Shown here one piece after another: positions 1-9,276 of a stretch of 46,844 nt of DNA. Location of the stretch: assembly GCF_020532665.2 (NCBI RefSeq), contig NZ_JAIWPG020000021.1, positions 1-46,844 on the forward strand, read 5' to 3'. Made by a program: the position numbers and the translations under genes. Under the pieces are notes generated by a model. It was not told the origin of the DNA and did no database searches. It was given only the letters and a program-made list of their open reading frames with translations. Origin of the DNA: Lelliottia sp. WAP21. Its GTDB lineage: Bacteria > Pseudomonadota > Gammaproteobacteria > Enterobacterales > Enterobacteriaceae. Within the stretch, counting starts at the first letter, position 1. Each line of letters opens with the position of its first letter.

Positions 1-15
1 CTAAGTGAGTATCTT

Positions 16-186
16 ATGTTCTGTCAGTCCGTAAAAGTTAAGACCGGTATCCTGCTGGTCACCGCCCTCTGCGGCATCATGGCCTCCGACGCCCGTGCCA
101 GCGGCGTAGCCCTGTATATGGCTATGTCTGCACAAGCATCATTAACCATCTGCTTGACTGAACAAAAACCTAAGTTTTTCATTTAA
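16..186 (+). CDS. Small ORF with signal-peptide-like start, possible gene remnant
   Basis: This 56-codon frame begins MFCQSVKVKTGILLVTALCG and has a hydrophobic stretch ending in a possible signal-peptidase site (DARASG). About 27 further residues follow before the stop. It ends 14 bases before the next gene. A weak GTGAG lies upstream of the ATG. The N-terminus looks like that of an exported protein, but the rest is too short for a known family. It may be the fusion of a genuine 5' end to unrelated DNA. I do not recognise it, and it may not be expressed. Confidence 0.3.
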   Translation: MFCQSVKVKTGILLVTALCGIMASDARASGVALYMAMSAQASLTICLTEQKPKFFI

Positions 187-200
187 TTAAAAGGAATATT

Positions 201-731
201 GTGCGTAAATTACTTTTGTCAACTCTAATATTATCATCACTAATATCATTGACAGCTTGCGTAACCCTCTCGCCAGACACTCAGTTAATGTCAGACGCAG
301 AGGTCAGGACATGCGCTAGCGAAGAAAAAAAAGCAAACACAAAGAATAATTGTCAAAAAGCATTGCATGATCGTATGCAACTTACATCCGTCACCGCAAA
401 TCCGAAGTCTCCGCCTGACGGTCAACTGGGATTTGTCAAACCCGTCGAGGAAGAATGGATCATCGTCAGTCCCCTTATTAAAACCATGATTTATTCATCC
501 GACCATAATATTGTTCACGGCTGGTTACGCGGCATACAGGCTGGTAATACAATCATGTCCCGATATGAATTATCGTGCCGTTCAAAAACGCTAAGAGAAT
601 ATCAAGAGTTAACGTATAACTCAGATGGCAAGCTAATAAGAAATAGAGAAAATCACAACACTCAATTTAATATTATTGTACCCAAATCCATAGGGGCTGA
701 TCTTTATTTCAAGGTTTGCCATCAACAATAG
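201..731 (+). CDS. Putative lipoprotein, possibly surface-adhesin-E-like
   Basis: A 176-aa protein with a GTG start preceded by AAAAGGA at good spacing. Residues 1-19 are a hydrophobic signal, and SLTAC places the lipidated cysteine at residue 20, so the mature protein should be membrane-anchored. The C-terminal half (W-I-I-V-S, then a paired YELSC/KVC cysteine arrangement with a TYNSDGK turn) resembles the layout of small surface-adhesin-E-type domains in which cysteines bracket a beta-sheet. This match is by pattern only. No partner gene is nearby apart from the small ORF just upstream. The function is unknown. Confidence 0.65.
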   Translation: MRKLLLSTLILSSLISLTACVTLSPDTQLMSDAEVRTCASEEKKANTKNNCQKALHDRMQLTSVTANPKSPPDGQLGFVKPVEEEWIIVSPLIKTMIYSSDHNIVHGWLRGIQAGNTIMSRYELSCRSKTLREYQELTYNSDGKLIRNRENHNTQFNIIVPKSIGADLYFKVCHQQ

Positions 732-1274
732 ATGCCTTGCTCCCTGAACTAAGATACATACGTTGTTGCAAGCAAATTAGTGGAACCATAAAATTTAAGA
801 ATAGTTAACATAATAATATTACATCATGCTTTCATATAGATACCAAATGTTGAATTCTAAATATATAGAACTCACCTGAAATTATATTTTTACACAGTAA
901 TACACCTAAGTTTTGTTTTACATGAAAGCATGCCATTTAACTTTAATTGACTTAAAACTTCAATAGAGCCTCAACATAATGAAGCAATATCAAAAATTTA
1001 AATAAAAGATTTTTTATTACAAACATGTGAGTTAATCTATTAACGACATGTTTTTACAACGCACTGCAATTATATTACATATGATTACAGTGCGTTAATA
1101 TAAAACAAAGCTTTAGGGAGTAAAATATCAATAATATTTTTAACTGGTATCTTCGCTTCCATGCTAAACTCATTTTATATGGACAATGTAAATATGGCAA
1201 TGAAATGCGATAATGAAGCAATAGTTAAGCAATGAAGAGCGAGCATAATTTCATCCATGTATTAGGTAAATAAA
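732..1274. other. AT-rich intergenic region
   Basis: About 540 bases, very AT-rich, with no open frame of substance on either strand and no clear IS end. The composition and lack of genes suggest horizontally acquired or H-NS-silenced DNA (inference). The promoter of the acyltransferase at 1275 must lie in its last part, but I cannot place it. Confidence 0.5.
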
Positions 1275-2063
1275 ATGTCAATTTCACTTACTGCCAAAAT
1301 CGCAAAAGGTTGTATTATTCAGCCAGGCGCCGTGCTAGGAGAGAATGTTAGAATAGGTCCATTTTGTATCATTTCTGAAAATGTAGTTATTGGAAAAGAT
1401 ACGGTAATTGGTCCTCACTCGGTGATTAATGGATTAACTACCATTGGATGCGAAAATTATATCGGGAGTTTTTCAACACTGGGTGAAATAAATCAGGATT
1501 TAAAGTATAAAGATGAATCTACAAAACTGATAATCGGCGACCGAAATAAATTTGGAAATAATATCACAGTACACCGGGGCACTGTTCAGGGGCGAAACAG
1601 TACGACAATTGGTCATGATAATTTTTTCATGAGCAACGTCCATATTGGACACGACTGTGTCGTTGGAAATCGTACAGTTATAGGTGTGAATAGCGGATTG
1701 GCTGGACATGTTCAGTTAGGGGATGGCGTTATTCTGGGAGTTATGTGTGCAATACATCAGTTTTGCATTTTGGGTGCTTTCGCGAAAATTGCGGACCAAT
1801 CAGGAGTTGTCCAGGACGTCCCGCCATTTATTTTCGCCCGCGGTAACCATGCTGTTGCTATAGAAATAGACACACATTCTATTGGTATAGAAAATGAGAC
1901 AGACAGAGAATTGCTTAGTATATTTTACTCTATGCTTTATCATCAGGCATTACCTTTACAAACTGTAAAAGAATATATCGAAAAATTAACTAGTAACAGT
2001 TCAATTGTTAATTATTTTAACTGGTTTCTTATGAATTCATCACGTGGAATTGTACGCCCTTAG
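1275..2063 (+). CDS. LpxA-like UDP-N-acetylglucosamine O-acyltransferase, orphan paralogue
   Basis: A 262-aa left-handed beta-helix acyltransferase of the LpxA family. LpxA transfers a 3-hydroxyacyl chain from acyl carrier protein to UDP-GlcNAc in the first step of lipid A synthesis. Hexapeptide repeats run from about residue 10 to 190, followed by the helical C-terminal domain. Signature stretches are HRGTVQG (100-106), HIGHDC with His126 at the place of E. coli catalytic His125, AGHVQLGD, AIHQFC and VVQDVPP. The length equals that of E. coli LpxA. Unlike the housekeeping gene it is not next to lpxD, fabZ or lpxB and sits in AT-rich DNA. The residue aligned with the acyl-length ruler Gly173 of E. 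coli LpxA is Asp174. It may be a second enzyme with altered chain preference, or it may act on another UDP-sugar. Confidence 0.85.
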   Translation: MSISLTAKIAKGCIIQPGAVLGENVRIGPFCIISENVVIGKDTVIGPHSVINGLTTIGCENYIGSFSTLGEINQDLKYKDESTKLIIGDRNKFGNNITVHRGTVQGRNSTTIGHDNFFMSNVHIGHDCVVGNRTVIGVNSGLAGHVQLGDGVILGVMCAIHQFCILGAFAKIADQSGVVQDVPPFIFARGNHAVAIEIDTHSIGIENETDRELLSIFYSMLYHQALPLQTVKEYIEKLTSNSSIVNYFNWFLMNSSRGIVRP

Positions 2064-2082
2064 AGCTTAGCTCAGCCAAAAT

Positions 2083-2117
2083 CCATGGTTGTTATTATTA
2101 ATAATCATGGTGTTTTT
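2083..2117 (+). terminator. Probable rho-independent terminator after the LpxA-like gene
   Basis: An inverted repeat with CCATG...CATGG outer arms and TTATT...AATAA inner arms (2083-2110) is followed directly by TGTTTTTG. It lies 20 bases after the acyltransferase stop codon. Confidence 0.6.
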
Positions 2118-2878
2118 GTTTCAAAACTAACTATATAGCATTAAATTTTATGGGTGGCATACAGCCTGTAAATTTTTTAATACTCATCAAATAATAAAGC
2201 GAATATGTTTTATTAGTCTCGTGTGATTTTTCATTCCCGCGCATTTAGCTTCAGTCTTCTGAATTTTTACGGTACAAGCAATGACATTCATATAAATGAT
2301 CACTAATCATAACCACAATTAACAAATTTTGATTTTAAAGTTAAAAATTCAAATTTACACAATCTATCCTATTTTTTTATTTTCCTATGTCATTAATTAA
2401 ATTTGAGTGAAGCATTTGTTATCGAAAAAATTAATGAAACTTAGTGGGTAAATTTCTAAATTATAAGGTCATAATGAATCATGCCAAAGAGAATGTGATG
2501 GGATGCTGGATTCATTTCCTTGCTGTTATGTTGATTACCACCATCAGTACCGCACATATATTTTCATAAGATTTTATCTTTTCAAAAGCCCCTTGCGTCT
2601 GTATAGAGAATTAGTAGCATTTTATTTAGCATAGCAATTGCATTTTTTGATGCGATTAAATTAATCCAAAATATTTATTAGAACAAACATATTTCGACTT
2701 TGAAATGTTACCATATATTCCTTAATCCTTTCAATAAGGGTTGGAGTGTATTAACATAATGAAGATTTTGTTTTTGACTAATTAATTAAATTAAACAGTT
2801 TATTATATAATGCAGTCCCACCATCAGATTGGCCCAGTTTGGTAATCACGTCAAGCTAATACTCGGAATAATATCATC
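2118..2878. other. AT-rich intergenic region upstream of the efflux operon
   Basis: About 760 bases of strongly AT-rich sequence with many stop codons in every frame. No gene, RNA gene or IS end is recognised. It presumably carries the promoter of the operon that starts at 2879. Confidence 0.5.
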
Positions 2879-3994
2879 ATGGAAAATAACGAACTATCCG
2901 CCGTCCTGGAGAAAAGGCTGGTCGCCCGCTTTCTGGATATGTTCATCAAACTTTGTCTTATATTAGGACTGGGTTCCTTCTGTTTTACTATCATTTCGCC
3001 TTTCATGAACATGTTGCTGTGGGCTCTGATTCTGGCGGTTACGTTGTATCCATTACAGCAACATTTTGTAGCAAGGACTGGTGGGAAACAGGGGCTTGCT
3101 GCCACAGCGTTGGTACTGATGGGTATATTACTGATTGTAGTACCAACCCTGGCTATGCTCAGTTCTTTGGGTGAAAGCGTAAGCATTTTTATGGGTAAAG
3201 TGAATAATAATACTCTTGTAATTCCACCTCCCTCATCGAGTCTGGCATCTGTACCTGTGATTGGTGAGAAATTGTTTGCAGCATGGTCTAAAGCTCATGC
3301 GGATTTACCCGGTCTCATCGCCAGTTATCGCCCACAGTTAGGGGATTTCACCCGAATCGTGGTTGGAAAAATGGCAAGTATGGGCGGTGGTCTTATTGGC
3401 TTCGTCTTTTCCTTCATTATTGCAGGTATCGTAATGGCCTGGGGCGTCGCAGGTGCAAAAAGTGCTGGATTGATTGCCATCCGTATTACCGACGAACGCA
3501 GAGGCCTGGCATTGACCAAATTGTGTACCAGTACCATTCGTGCTGTTGCGATGGGAGTTATCGGTGTAGCCTTCATTCAGGCATTGCTGGCGGGGATTGT
3601 CATGGTGCTCGCGGGGATCCCTGCAGTCGGTGTCTTCTTTATTCTGGCGCTGATTATGGGGATCGCCCAAGTTCCAGTCATTGTTATTACTGCGCCGGCT
3701 ATTGCCATAATGTGGATGGGGGGCGATCACGGCACTGGGATGAACATCGTTTTTACTGTTTTACTCATTGTAGCCGGAATGGCGGATAATGTTCTTAAAC
3801 CATTACTGCTGGGACGCGGTGTTGATGCGCCTATGCCTGTGGTGCTGATCGGTGCGCTCGGTGGAATGGCTGCGAGCGGTATTTTGGGGATGTTCGTTGG
3901 AGCCACCCTGCTCTCTATCGGCTATCGTATTTTCATGGCCTGGGTCAGCCAGGGTCCTGATGGCCTGACGATGAGCGGACAACATGAACAATGA
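2879..3994 (+). CDS. AI-2E family transporter (YdiK/PerM type)
   Basis: A 371-aa polytopic inner-membrane protein of the AI-2E transporter family, with about eight hydrophobic segments. Segments at residues 25-80 and 90-120 precede a soluble stretch (about 125-180); the remaining helices follow. The C-terminal features typical of YdiK-like members are visible: a glycine-rich IPAVGVFFILALIMG helix and DNVLKPLLLGRGVDAPMPVV. Members export or exchange diverse small molecules, and few substrates are known. It is the first gene of a five-gene operon and its 3' end overlaps the next gene by 11 bases, indicating translational coupling. The ATG at 2879 has only a weak upstream GGA. The association with a tripartite efflux set suggests a role in export, which is inference. 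Confidence 0.85.
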   Translation: MENNELSAVLEKRLVARFLDMFIKLCLILGLGSFCFTIISPFMNMLLWALILAVTLYPLQQHFVARTGGKQGLAATALVLMGILLIVVPTLAMLSSLGESVSIFMGKVNNNTLVIPPPSSSLASVPVIGEKLFAAWSKAHADLPGLIASYRPQLGDFTRIVVGKMASMGGGLIGFVFSFIIAGIVMAWGVAGAKSAGLIAIRITDERRGLALTKLCTSTIRAVAMGVIGVAFIQALLAGIVMVLAGIPAVGVFFILALIMGIAQVPVIVITAPAIAIMWMGGDHGTGMNIVFTVLLIVAGMADNVLKPLLLGRGVDAPMPVVLIGALGGMAASGILGMFVGATLLSIGYRIFMAWVSQGPDGLTMSGQHEQ

Positions 3995-5507
3995 CGGTCA
4001 CTTTAGGCGCCTCCTGTTTCCAGGAGGCGCCTGTCTGGTCCTGAATGCATGCACGACTCTGGGACCTGATTATAAAACGCCCCAAGTGCCGGAGTTGAAG
4101 CAATGGCAGCCAACAACAAAAAGCATAGCGACGACCTCCCCCCTTCAGAATTACGACCAGTGGTGGGTACAACTTAATGATCGCACCCTAACGGGGTTGA
4201 TTACAGAAGCACTGCATAAAAACCCCGATGTTAAAATTGCTGGCCTGCGCTTACTGGAATCTAGTGCACAGCTGGGAATTGCTGAAAGTTTAATGGGCCC
4301 ACAGGCTATGACTGGTAATGGTGAGGTTGTCACCGGTGGTCAACGCCATGATAGTCGCTACAAAGAAACCACTAACTACGGTGCAGGTTTCAATCTCGGC
4401 TGGGAACTGGATTTTTGGGGAAAATTCCGGCGCAGTATTGAGTCTTCCGATGCAAGTTACTTTGCTACGCTGGCTCAGTATGACGACATTCAGGTGTTGA
4501 TCGCTGCGCAAGTGGCTCAGTTATATGTAAATATCCGAACGTCTGAGGCCAGGCTCCAAATTACGCAAAATAATGCCCGTATACAGCAACGTAGTTTGGA
4601 TATTACAGAGAAGCTTTTCCTCAGCGGCAATAGTGCTGAATTGGATGTGCAGCAGGCAAAAACTCAGTATCTTTCGACACTCTCTGGCATTCCGCAACTC
4701 GAAACCACTCTGAAGCAGAGTCAGAACGCGCTCAGTGTATTACTGGCTAGAAAACCAGGCCCGCTGCCGGAAATGGCGAGTAATACTGGTGTAATTCCTC
4801 AAGGGAACTTGTCTATGGTATCTGAAGTTCCTGCAGATTTGATGCGTCGCCGACCTGATGTACGAGTTGCCGAGAAAAAACTGGCGGCACAATCGGCACT
4901 AATTGGAGTGGCAGAAAGTGAGCTTTATCCCTCTATTTCATTAAGCGGTAACGTCGGAATCAGCGGGCGTAATGGCAACAGCAATAGCAGTCTTTCCTGG
5001 GCAGCAGGCCCGACATTTAGCTGGGATCTTCTGGACCAGGGTAGGCTGGGTAATAAGGTGTTGGTGGAAGATGCTCGCTTTTTGCAACTACATGAACGTT
5101 ATCGGGACGTCGTATTCCAGGCGGCCCGTGAGGTAGATGATGCAGCTATCGCCTACGCCAATGACCAGGTCGAAATTGATCTCCTGACCCAAACGGGAGA
5201 GGCGGCTAAACGCTCTCTGGAAATTGCCAGTACGCAATATCGTGAAGGGATGGCCGATTTCCAGCGTGTACTGGATTCACAAAGGGCCTTATTTAGCCAG
5301 CAAGAACGTCTCGTGAATAGCCGCGGCGCCCAGATGCGGGATCTTATAACACTCTACAAAGCACTCGGTGGTGGCTGGGAAAAAGGACGACAACGTTCAC
5401 TGGTAGACCCACAAGCTGATGCTCATTTGCGGAAACGTGACAACTGGCGTTCGCTGCTCGATGAACCATTGCCTGCAGCAACCAGCCTTATAAAAGGTGT
5501 AAAGTAA
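3984..5507 (+). CDS. NodT-family outer-membrane efflux lipoprotein (TolC-like)
   Basis: A 507-aa outer-membrane factor. A short signal ends in LNAC, lipidating Cys23, and is followed by GPDYKTPQVP, the usual start of mature RND/NodT lipoproteins. Two OEP repeats follow. The first has GFNLGWELDFWGKFRRSIE and the second has SWAAGPTFSWDLLDQGRLGN, with the hallmark ADLMRRRPDVRVAEKKL at the start of the second half. It would form the trimeric exit duct across outer membrane and periplasm, working with the HlyD protein encoded just downstream. It overlaps the preceding gene by 11 bases and the following gene by one base (TAATG). Confidence 0.92.
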   Translation: MNNDGHFRRLLFPGGACLVLNACTTLGPDYKTPQVPELKQWQPTTKSIATTSPLQNYDQWWVQLNDRTLTGLITEALHKNPDVKIAGLRLLESSAQLGIAESLMGPQAMTGNGEVVTGGQRHDSRYKETTNYGAGFNLGWELDFWGKFRRSIESSDASYFATLAQYDDIQVLIAAQVAQLYVNIRTSEARLQITQNNARIQQRSLDITEKLFLSGNSAELDVQQAKTQYLSTLSGIPQLETTLKQSQNALSVLLARKPGPLPEMASNTGVIPQGNLSMVSEVPADLMRRRPDVRVAEKKLAAQSALIGVAESELYPSISLSGNVGISGRNGNSNSSLSWAAGPTFSWDLLDQGRLGNKVLVEDARFLQLHERYRDVVFQAAREVDDAAIAYANDQVEIDLLTQTGEAAKRSLEIASTQYREGMADFQRVLDSQRALFSQQERLVNSRGAQMRDLITLYKALGGGWEKGRQRSLVDPQADAHLRKRDNWRSLLDEPLPAATSLIKGVK

Positions 5508-6601
5508 TGACAGAAACATCCCCCCCAGCAGGCCAGGCCAGCCGTCGCGGAGTAATCATGCTCCTCGTCGTGATTACCGTGTTGATCTGCTGGTATTTAG
5601 CAGCCGATCGACTCACACCTTACACCTCACAGGCCAGAGTCCAGGCATTTGTGATCCCCGTGTCTTCCGAAGTCGCAGGCCAGATCCAAAAGGTCTATGT
5701 AAAAGATAACCAGCGGGTTGCCCCCGGAGATCCGTTATACGCGCTTGACCCAGAGCCGTATGACATTGCATTAGCTAAAGCACGTTCTGACTACGATACA
5801 GTGCTTAGTTCAGTCAAAGCCAGCAATGAAACCGTTGCCGCCGCCAAAGCGGGACTACAGGCAGCGACCGCTGCTTACCAGAATGCGGCCAAAGACGCCG
5901 ATCGTCAGGAGCGGCTGTATCGGGAAGATTCAGGTACGATTTCAGTTCGTCGTCTTGAAGTGGCACAGGCCACACGAGAAACCGCACGAAGCCAGATGGC
6001 TGCTGCAGCGGCTGATATGCGCCGCGCCACTGAAGCAAATGGTATTCCTGGTGATAATAACTCGCAACTTCTGAGCGCATTTGGTGCGGTACGTAAAGCT
6101 GAACTGGATCGCAGAAATACGGTGATCGTGGCCACTAACCATGGTCTTGTTACCGATTTGCGCACTGACGTTGGTCAGTTCCTCAGTGCCGGGGCACCAG
6201 TGATGACAGTGATATCAATCAACGATGTCTGGATTAGTGCAGACATGACGGAGAACAACATCGGAAATATAGCCTCTGGTGACGAAGTCGCCATTTTGCT
6301 GGACAGTATGCCCGGACATATTTTCAGAGGACAGGTACGCAGTATTGGATATGGCGTGAGTGCAGCACAAAACCAGCCAGCGGGCGACCTGCCGACTATT
6401 GACAATAACCGCGACTGGTTGCGCCAGGCGCAGCGCTTTCCGGTCAAAATTACGTTCTCCGAAAAGGATTATCCACCTGTAGAAAGTTTGCGTGTCGGTG
6501 GGCAGGCCGATGTACTGGTATACGCCAACGGTAACGGATTGATGGGCTTTCTGGGTAGTATTTATATACGGTCGATGAGTATCTTCTCGTATATCTATTA
6601 A
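5507..6601 (+). CDS. HlyD/EmrA-like membrane fusion protein
   Basis: A 364-aa periplasmic adaptor with a short cytoplasmic tail and one membrane helix (about 16-34). The first lipoyl half is near 45-85 (VSSEVAGQIQKVYVKDNQRV), with alpha-helical hairpin at about 88-190 rich in Ala, Gln and Arg. The second lipoyl half follows (VIVATNHGLVTDLRTDVGQF) and then a beta-barrel (VWISADMTENNIGNI). This is the layout of EmrA/YibH/AaeA-type adaptors that join an inner-membrane pump to a TolC-like duct. The gene starts within the stop codon of the outer-membrane factor and lies 17 bases before the DUF2955 gene, so the pump partner is probably that protein. Confidence 0.9.
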   Translation: MTETSPPAGQASRRGVIMLLVVITVLICWYLAADRLTPYTSQARVQAFVIPVSSEVAGQIQKVYVKDNQRVAPGDPLYALDPEPYDIALAKARSDYDTVLSSVKASNETVAAAKAGLQAATAAYQNAAKDADRQERLYREDSGTISVRRLEVAQATRETARSQMAAAAADMRRATEANGIPGDNNSQLLSAFGAVRKAELDRRNTVIVATNHGLVTDLRTDVGQFLSAGAPVMTVISINDVWISADMTENNIGNIASGDEVAILLDSMPGHIFRGQVRSIGYGVSAAQNQPAGDLPTIDNNRDWLRQAQRFPVKITFSEKDYPPVESLRVGGQADVLVYANGNGLMGFLGSIYIRSMSIFSYIY

Positions 6602-6618
6602 GAATAAGGTGGTGCAAC

Positions 6619-7641
6619 ATGCATAACGGAGATCGGGCCGTGATGAGGATCAGCTGCGGAAGTGCCATAGCAGCTCTTGTTTGTTATAGCCTCGCACTGC
6701 CGATGCCTCATCTGGGTTGCATTATGGCCTGGATTGTTCTGTGTCAGGGAAATCCACTTCCTGTAGGTAAAGGGATCGCTGTCGGTATGCTGCTAATGAT
6801 TACCCTGACCGGTGGGGTACTTATGGTTCCTTTCTTGACGCATTTTCCAGCCCCTACACTGTTGATGACGGCATTGTTACTCTATCTGCTGATGTTGATG
6901 GGATTAGCCGGGAAAAGCACCCAAGCCGTGTTGCTCATGGCAGCGGTTACGATTATCCCGGTAGCCGGCCTCATAGAACAATCCCTCGCTACAGGTATTG
7001 CTCAGATGATGGGTCTTGGCATTATTATCGGTACCATAGTAAATTATCTGGCTCTGGTTCTGTTGCCCCCCTCCCCTACACGAATTGTCACCGAAAAAGT
7101 GCCGCTTTTGCCTGATGCACCCCATCAATTAGCTCTGCGCGCAATACTGATTGTAATACCAGTCTGGCTATTGGCCTTGAGTAACCCGGCTTTCTATATC
7201 CCCGCAGTCATGAAAACGGTGATGCTGGCACAGCAAAACGCCTCCCTGGCGGCTAAACAGGTGGGACGGGAACTAGTGCTATCAACATTGATGGGTGCAT
7301 TCCTGGCGATTATCTTGTGGTCTGGTCTGAGCTTATGGCCATCTTTGTTGATGTTAATCCTTTTGCTCGCGCTGATCAGCTTGTACGTTGCCCGACGCAT
7401 GGTACGTCTGGTGCCAGATCGATTTACACCTTCTTTCTGGAGCAACGCATGGGTCACGGCTCTCATCCTGCTTGGGCCAGCCATAGAGGATAGCTCTGCC
7501 GGCAAAGACGTCTGGCTGGCGTCTGCTATGCGCTGTGCACTTTATGTTGCAGTTGCCCTGTATGGCTGGGCATGTATTGTTTTGATTGAAATCTGGCGTC
7601 CGGGCGGTCAGCCCGTACAAAAAACTATCCGAGGGGATTAA
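6619..7641 (+). CDS. DUF2955 (FUSC-like) inner-membrane protein
   Basis: A 340-aa membrane protein with two clusters of helices (about residues 10-150 and 165-330) separated by a short polar loop, the layout of DUF2955 proteins. These are related to the FUSC/aromatic-acid exporter group. Such proteins usually pair with an HlyD adaptor, as here, and probably supply the inner-membrane part of an exporter of small organic acids or toxic compounds. The substrate is not deducible. It lies 17 bases after the adaptor gene and one base before the start of the small channel gene. AAGGTGG provides a ribosome binding site ahead of the ATG at 6619. Confidence 0.8.
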   Translation: MHNGDRAVMRISCGSAIAALVCYSLALPMPHLGCIMAWIVLCQGNPLPVGKGIAVGMLLMITLTGGVLMVPFLTHFPAPTLLMTALLLYLLMLMGLAGKSTQAVLLMAAVTIIPVAGLIEQSLATGIAQMMGLGIIIGTIVNYLALVLLPPSPTRIVTEKVPLLPDAPHQLALRAILIVIPVWLLALSNPAFYIPAVMKTVMLAQQNASLAAKQVGRELVLSTLMGAFLAIILWSGLSLWPSLLMLILLLALISLYVARRMVRLVPDRFTPSFWSNAWVTALILLGPAIEDSSAGKDVWLASAMRCALYVAVALYGWACIVLIEIWRPGGQPVQKTIRGD

Positions 7642-7642
7642 G

Positions 7643-8065
7643 ATGTTACTAGTGTTAATAACGGGGATGCCAGTCATTCTGCTGAATATGTTGCTGCAAT
7701 CATGGGTTTCCATCGCCTGTATTCGCTTTTATATTAAACGTTTTCGCCATAGAGAGGGGGTGATGTCCGGGGTGTTAGGGCTATTCGGCATTATTATCAT
7801 CGTTCTAATGGGTAACATGTTGCAGATTATGCTTTGGGGTTTATTGTTCCTCTATCTGGGCGAATTCTCTACGCTGCGGGAGGCGGTTTACCATTCTGGC
7901 GTTAATTTTGCCACCCTGGGCTATGGTGATATAGTGATGAGTGTGAAATGGAAACTGCTTGGCCCACTGGAAGCGGTCAATGGTGCGATGATGATCGGTC
8001 TGTCTGGTGCCAGCATGCTGGCCATCCTTCAGCACTATATTAGAAAACAGTTTAATAAAATTTAA
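7643..8065 (+). CDS. Small ion-channel-like protein with TLGYGD selectivity filter
   Basis: A 140-aa protein of the two-transmembrane ion channel (Ion_trans_2) type. Hydrophobic segments lie at about 1-28 and 42-72, a pore helix at 80-90, the potassium-type filter T91-L-G-Y-G-D96, and a last membrane helix at 106-130. I chose the ATG at 7643 because GAGGGG lies 6 bases upstream. The longer frame from 7586 would overlap the DUF2955 gene and lacks a site. Monomers of this size would form tetramers. Being the last gene of an efflux operon is unusual; it might balance charge or membrane potential during export (inference). Confidence 0.8.
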   Translation: MLLVLITGMPVILLNMLLQSWVSIACIRFYIKRFRHREGVMSGVLGLFGIIIIVLMGNMLQIMLWGLLFLYLGEFSTLREAVYHSGVNFATLGYGDIVMSVKWKLLGPLEAVNGAMMIGLSGASMLAILQHYIRKQFNKI

Positions 8066-8127
8066 TGCCCCCTCGCCATAAAGCGACCACTTCTCATAAG
8101 AATAACAATTTGATGAAGCTGGTTCTG

Positions 8128-8165
8128 CATAATCCACTTTTTGATGTCAGCAAAAGTGGATTATG
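8128..8165. repeat. Perfect 14-bp inverted repeat, 10-base loop
   Basis: CATAATCCACTTTT at 8128-8141 is matched exactly by AAAAGTGGATTATG at 8152-8165, 62 bases after the efflux operon ends. No T-run follows on the plus strand, so it is not a standard terminator. It could be a transcript-stabilising hairpin, an IS end or a protein-binding palindrome. Confidence 0.6.
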
Positions 8166-8891
8166 ATCCCCCATAAAATTCATTTTATTTTTTAAAAGTG
8201 ATAATTACATAATTAAATCAAAGGCAAAATGTAACCCGCATTTAATTGTAAACAGTATAATCATCACCCCCCAACAATGAATAAAATTATATTTTTGTGT
8301 GTGCTATCTTCCTCGTTGAGGCTGTTTATTTTTAAAAAAAAGCATTACGTTCTTTGGAAGAGTAAATCGTATATTTGCATTGCTTTTATTTTGTTATATC
8401 AATAAACCCTACCGTCTATATTTATTCTTCCAATATTTAAAATTACAAACTATAAACCCCCTCAATTTTATCAACTATTATACTCAGGAACTTGCGTAAA
8501 TTTTGTGTATTTTATTCTCAACGCTTCGGTGAATAGCTATTTCGAATGTTTACCTACTGCTCCAGTAGTCCCAGCCCTTCAACAATTTATATCCATACGA
8601 CCGTAATATATAATACTTATTTCATTTAGTTATCAATTGTTTAAGCCACTTACACGATAACCAATATTAAGCTAACATGCTGACAATGAGAAAGAGTGGA
8701 AATTTTGACAACATTAACCAACAACAGTGCTTAATAACCATATGATTTCGACTGGTTATACAATGATTAACCTGACAACGACGTTGTGCCCATTAATTAT
8801 TTAACCTTTGATATGAGAGTCGGAGGCAGGGCAGTTTTACCATCGGAAAATTATTTTCCGCTGTTTTGTCGTTACGCCTGCCGTAGCGTCG
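8166..8891. other. AT-rich intergenic region
   Basis: About 700 bases, AT-rich, with stop codons in all frames. I see no gene. It leads into an IS remnant. Confidence 0.45.
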
Positions 8892-9276
8892 TTATTCCTT
8901 TAAACGACCAAAGCTCCGTCCAATGAGGTTCCGGTTAAGGTACGCATTACGCTCAGGTTGTGAGCCTCTATCCGATGCCATGCTCTTATTTGAGTTTCTG
9001 GGAATGACTGCTTTTATGCCGTACGTTTTCAGCTCGTTACGCAATGCGTTCCTGATATACGCTTTCCCGGCCAGTATCACATGACCCCCCGGCAATGCAT
9101 GCAGCCGCTCCGACGCTTAACGTCAATGCCGTAAAGTAGTCGTTTTGCGCACTGGCTTTCATGAGTCTGTCCGGGACCCAATACGATATTTGATGGAAGT
9201 CCACTTTCGTCAGTTGCCAGATGGGTTCTTGTGTCAAACACACCGCGAGAGCGCCCCGGTCCATTACCTCTGACAA
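8892..9276 (-). pseudogene. Degenerate transposase remnant, IS5-like C-terminus
   Basis: On the minus strand the frame ending at 8892 reads GGHVILAGKAYIRNAL, then GIKAVIPRN and ends NRNLIGRSFGRLKE. This is the pattern of the C-terminal catalytic part of IS5-group DDE transposases (D-KGYD...R.AVIPSR...IERFFNRLK). The aspartate expected in DKGYD is replaced (AGKAY), there is no complete 5' part, and the upstream homology is broken by frame changes. It is therefore a dead fragment. The element cannot be named more precisely by eye. Confidence 0.45.
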
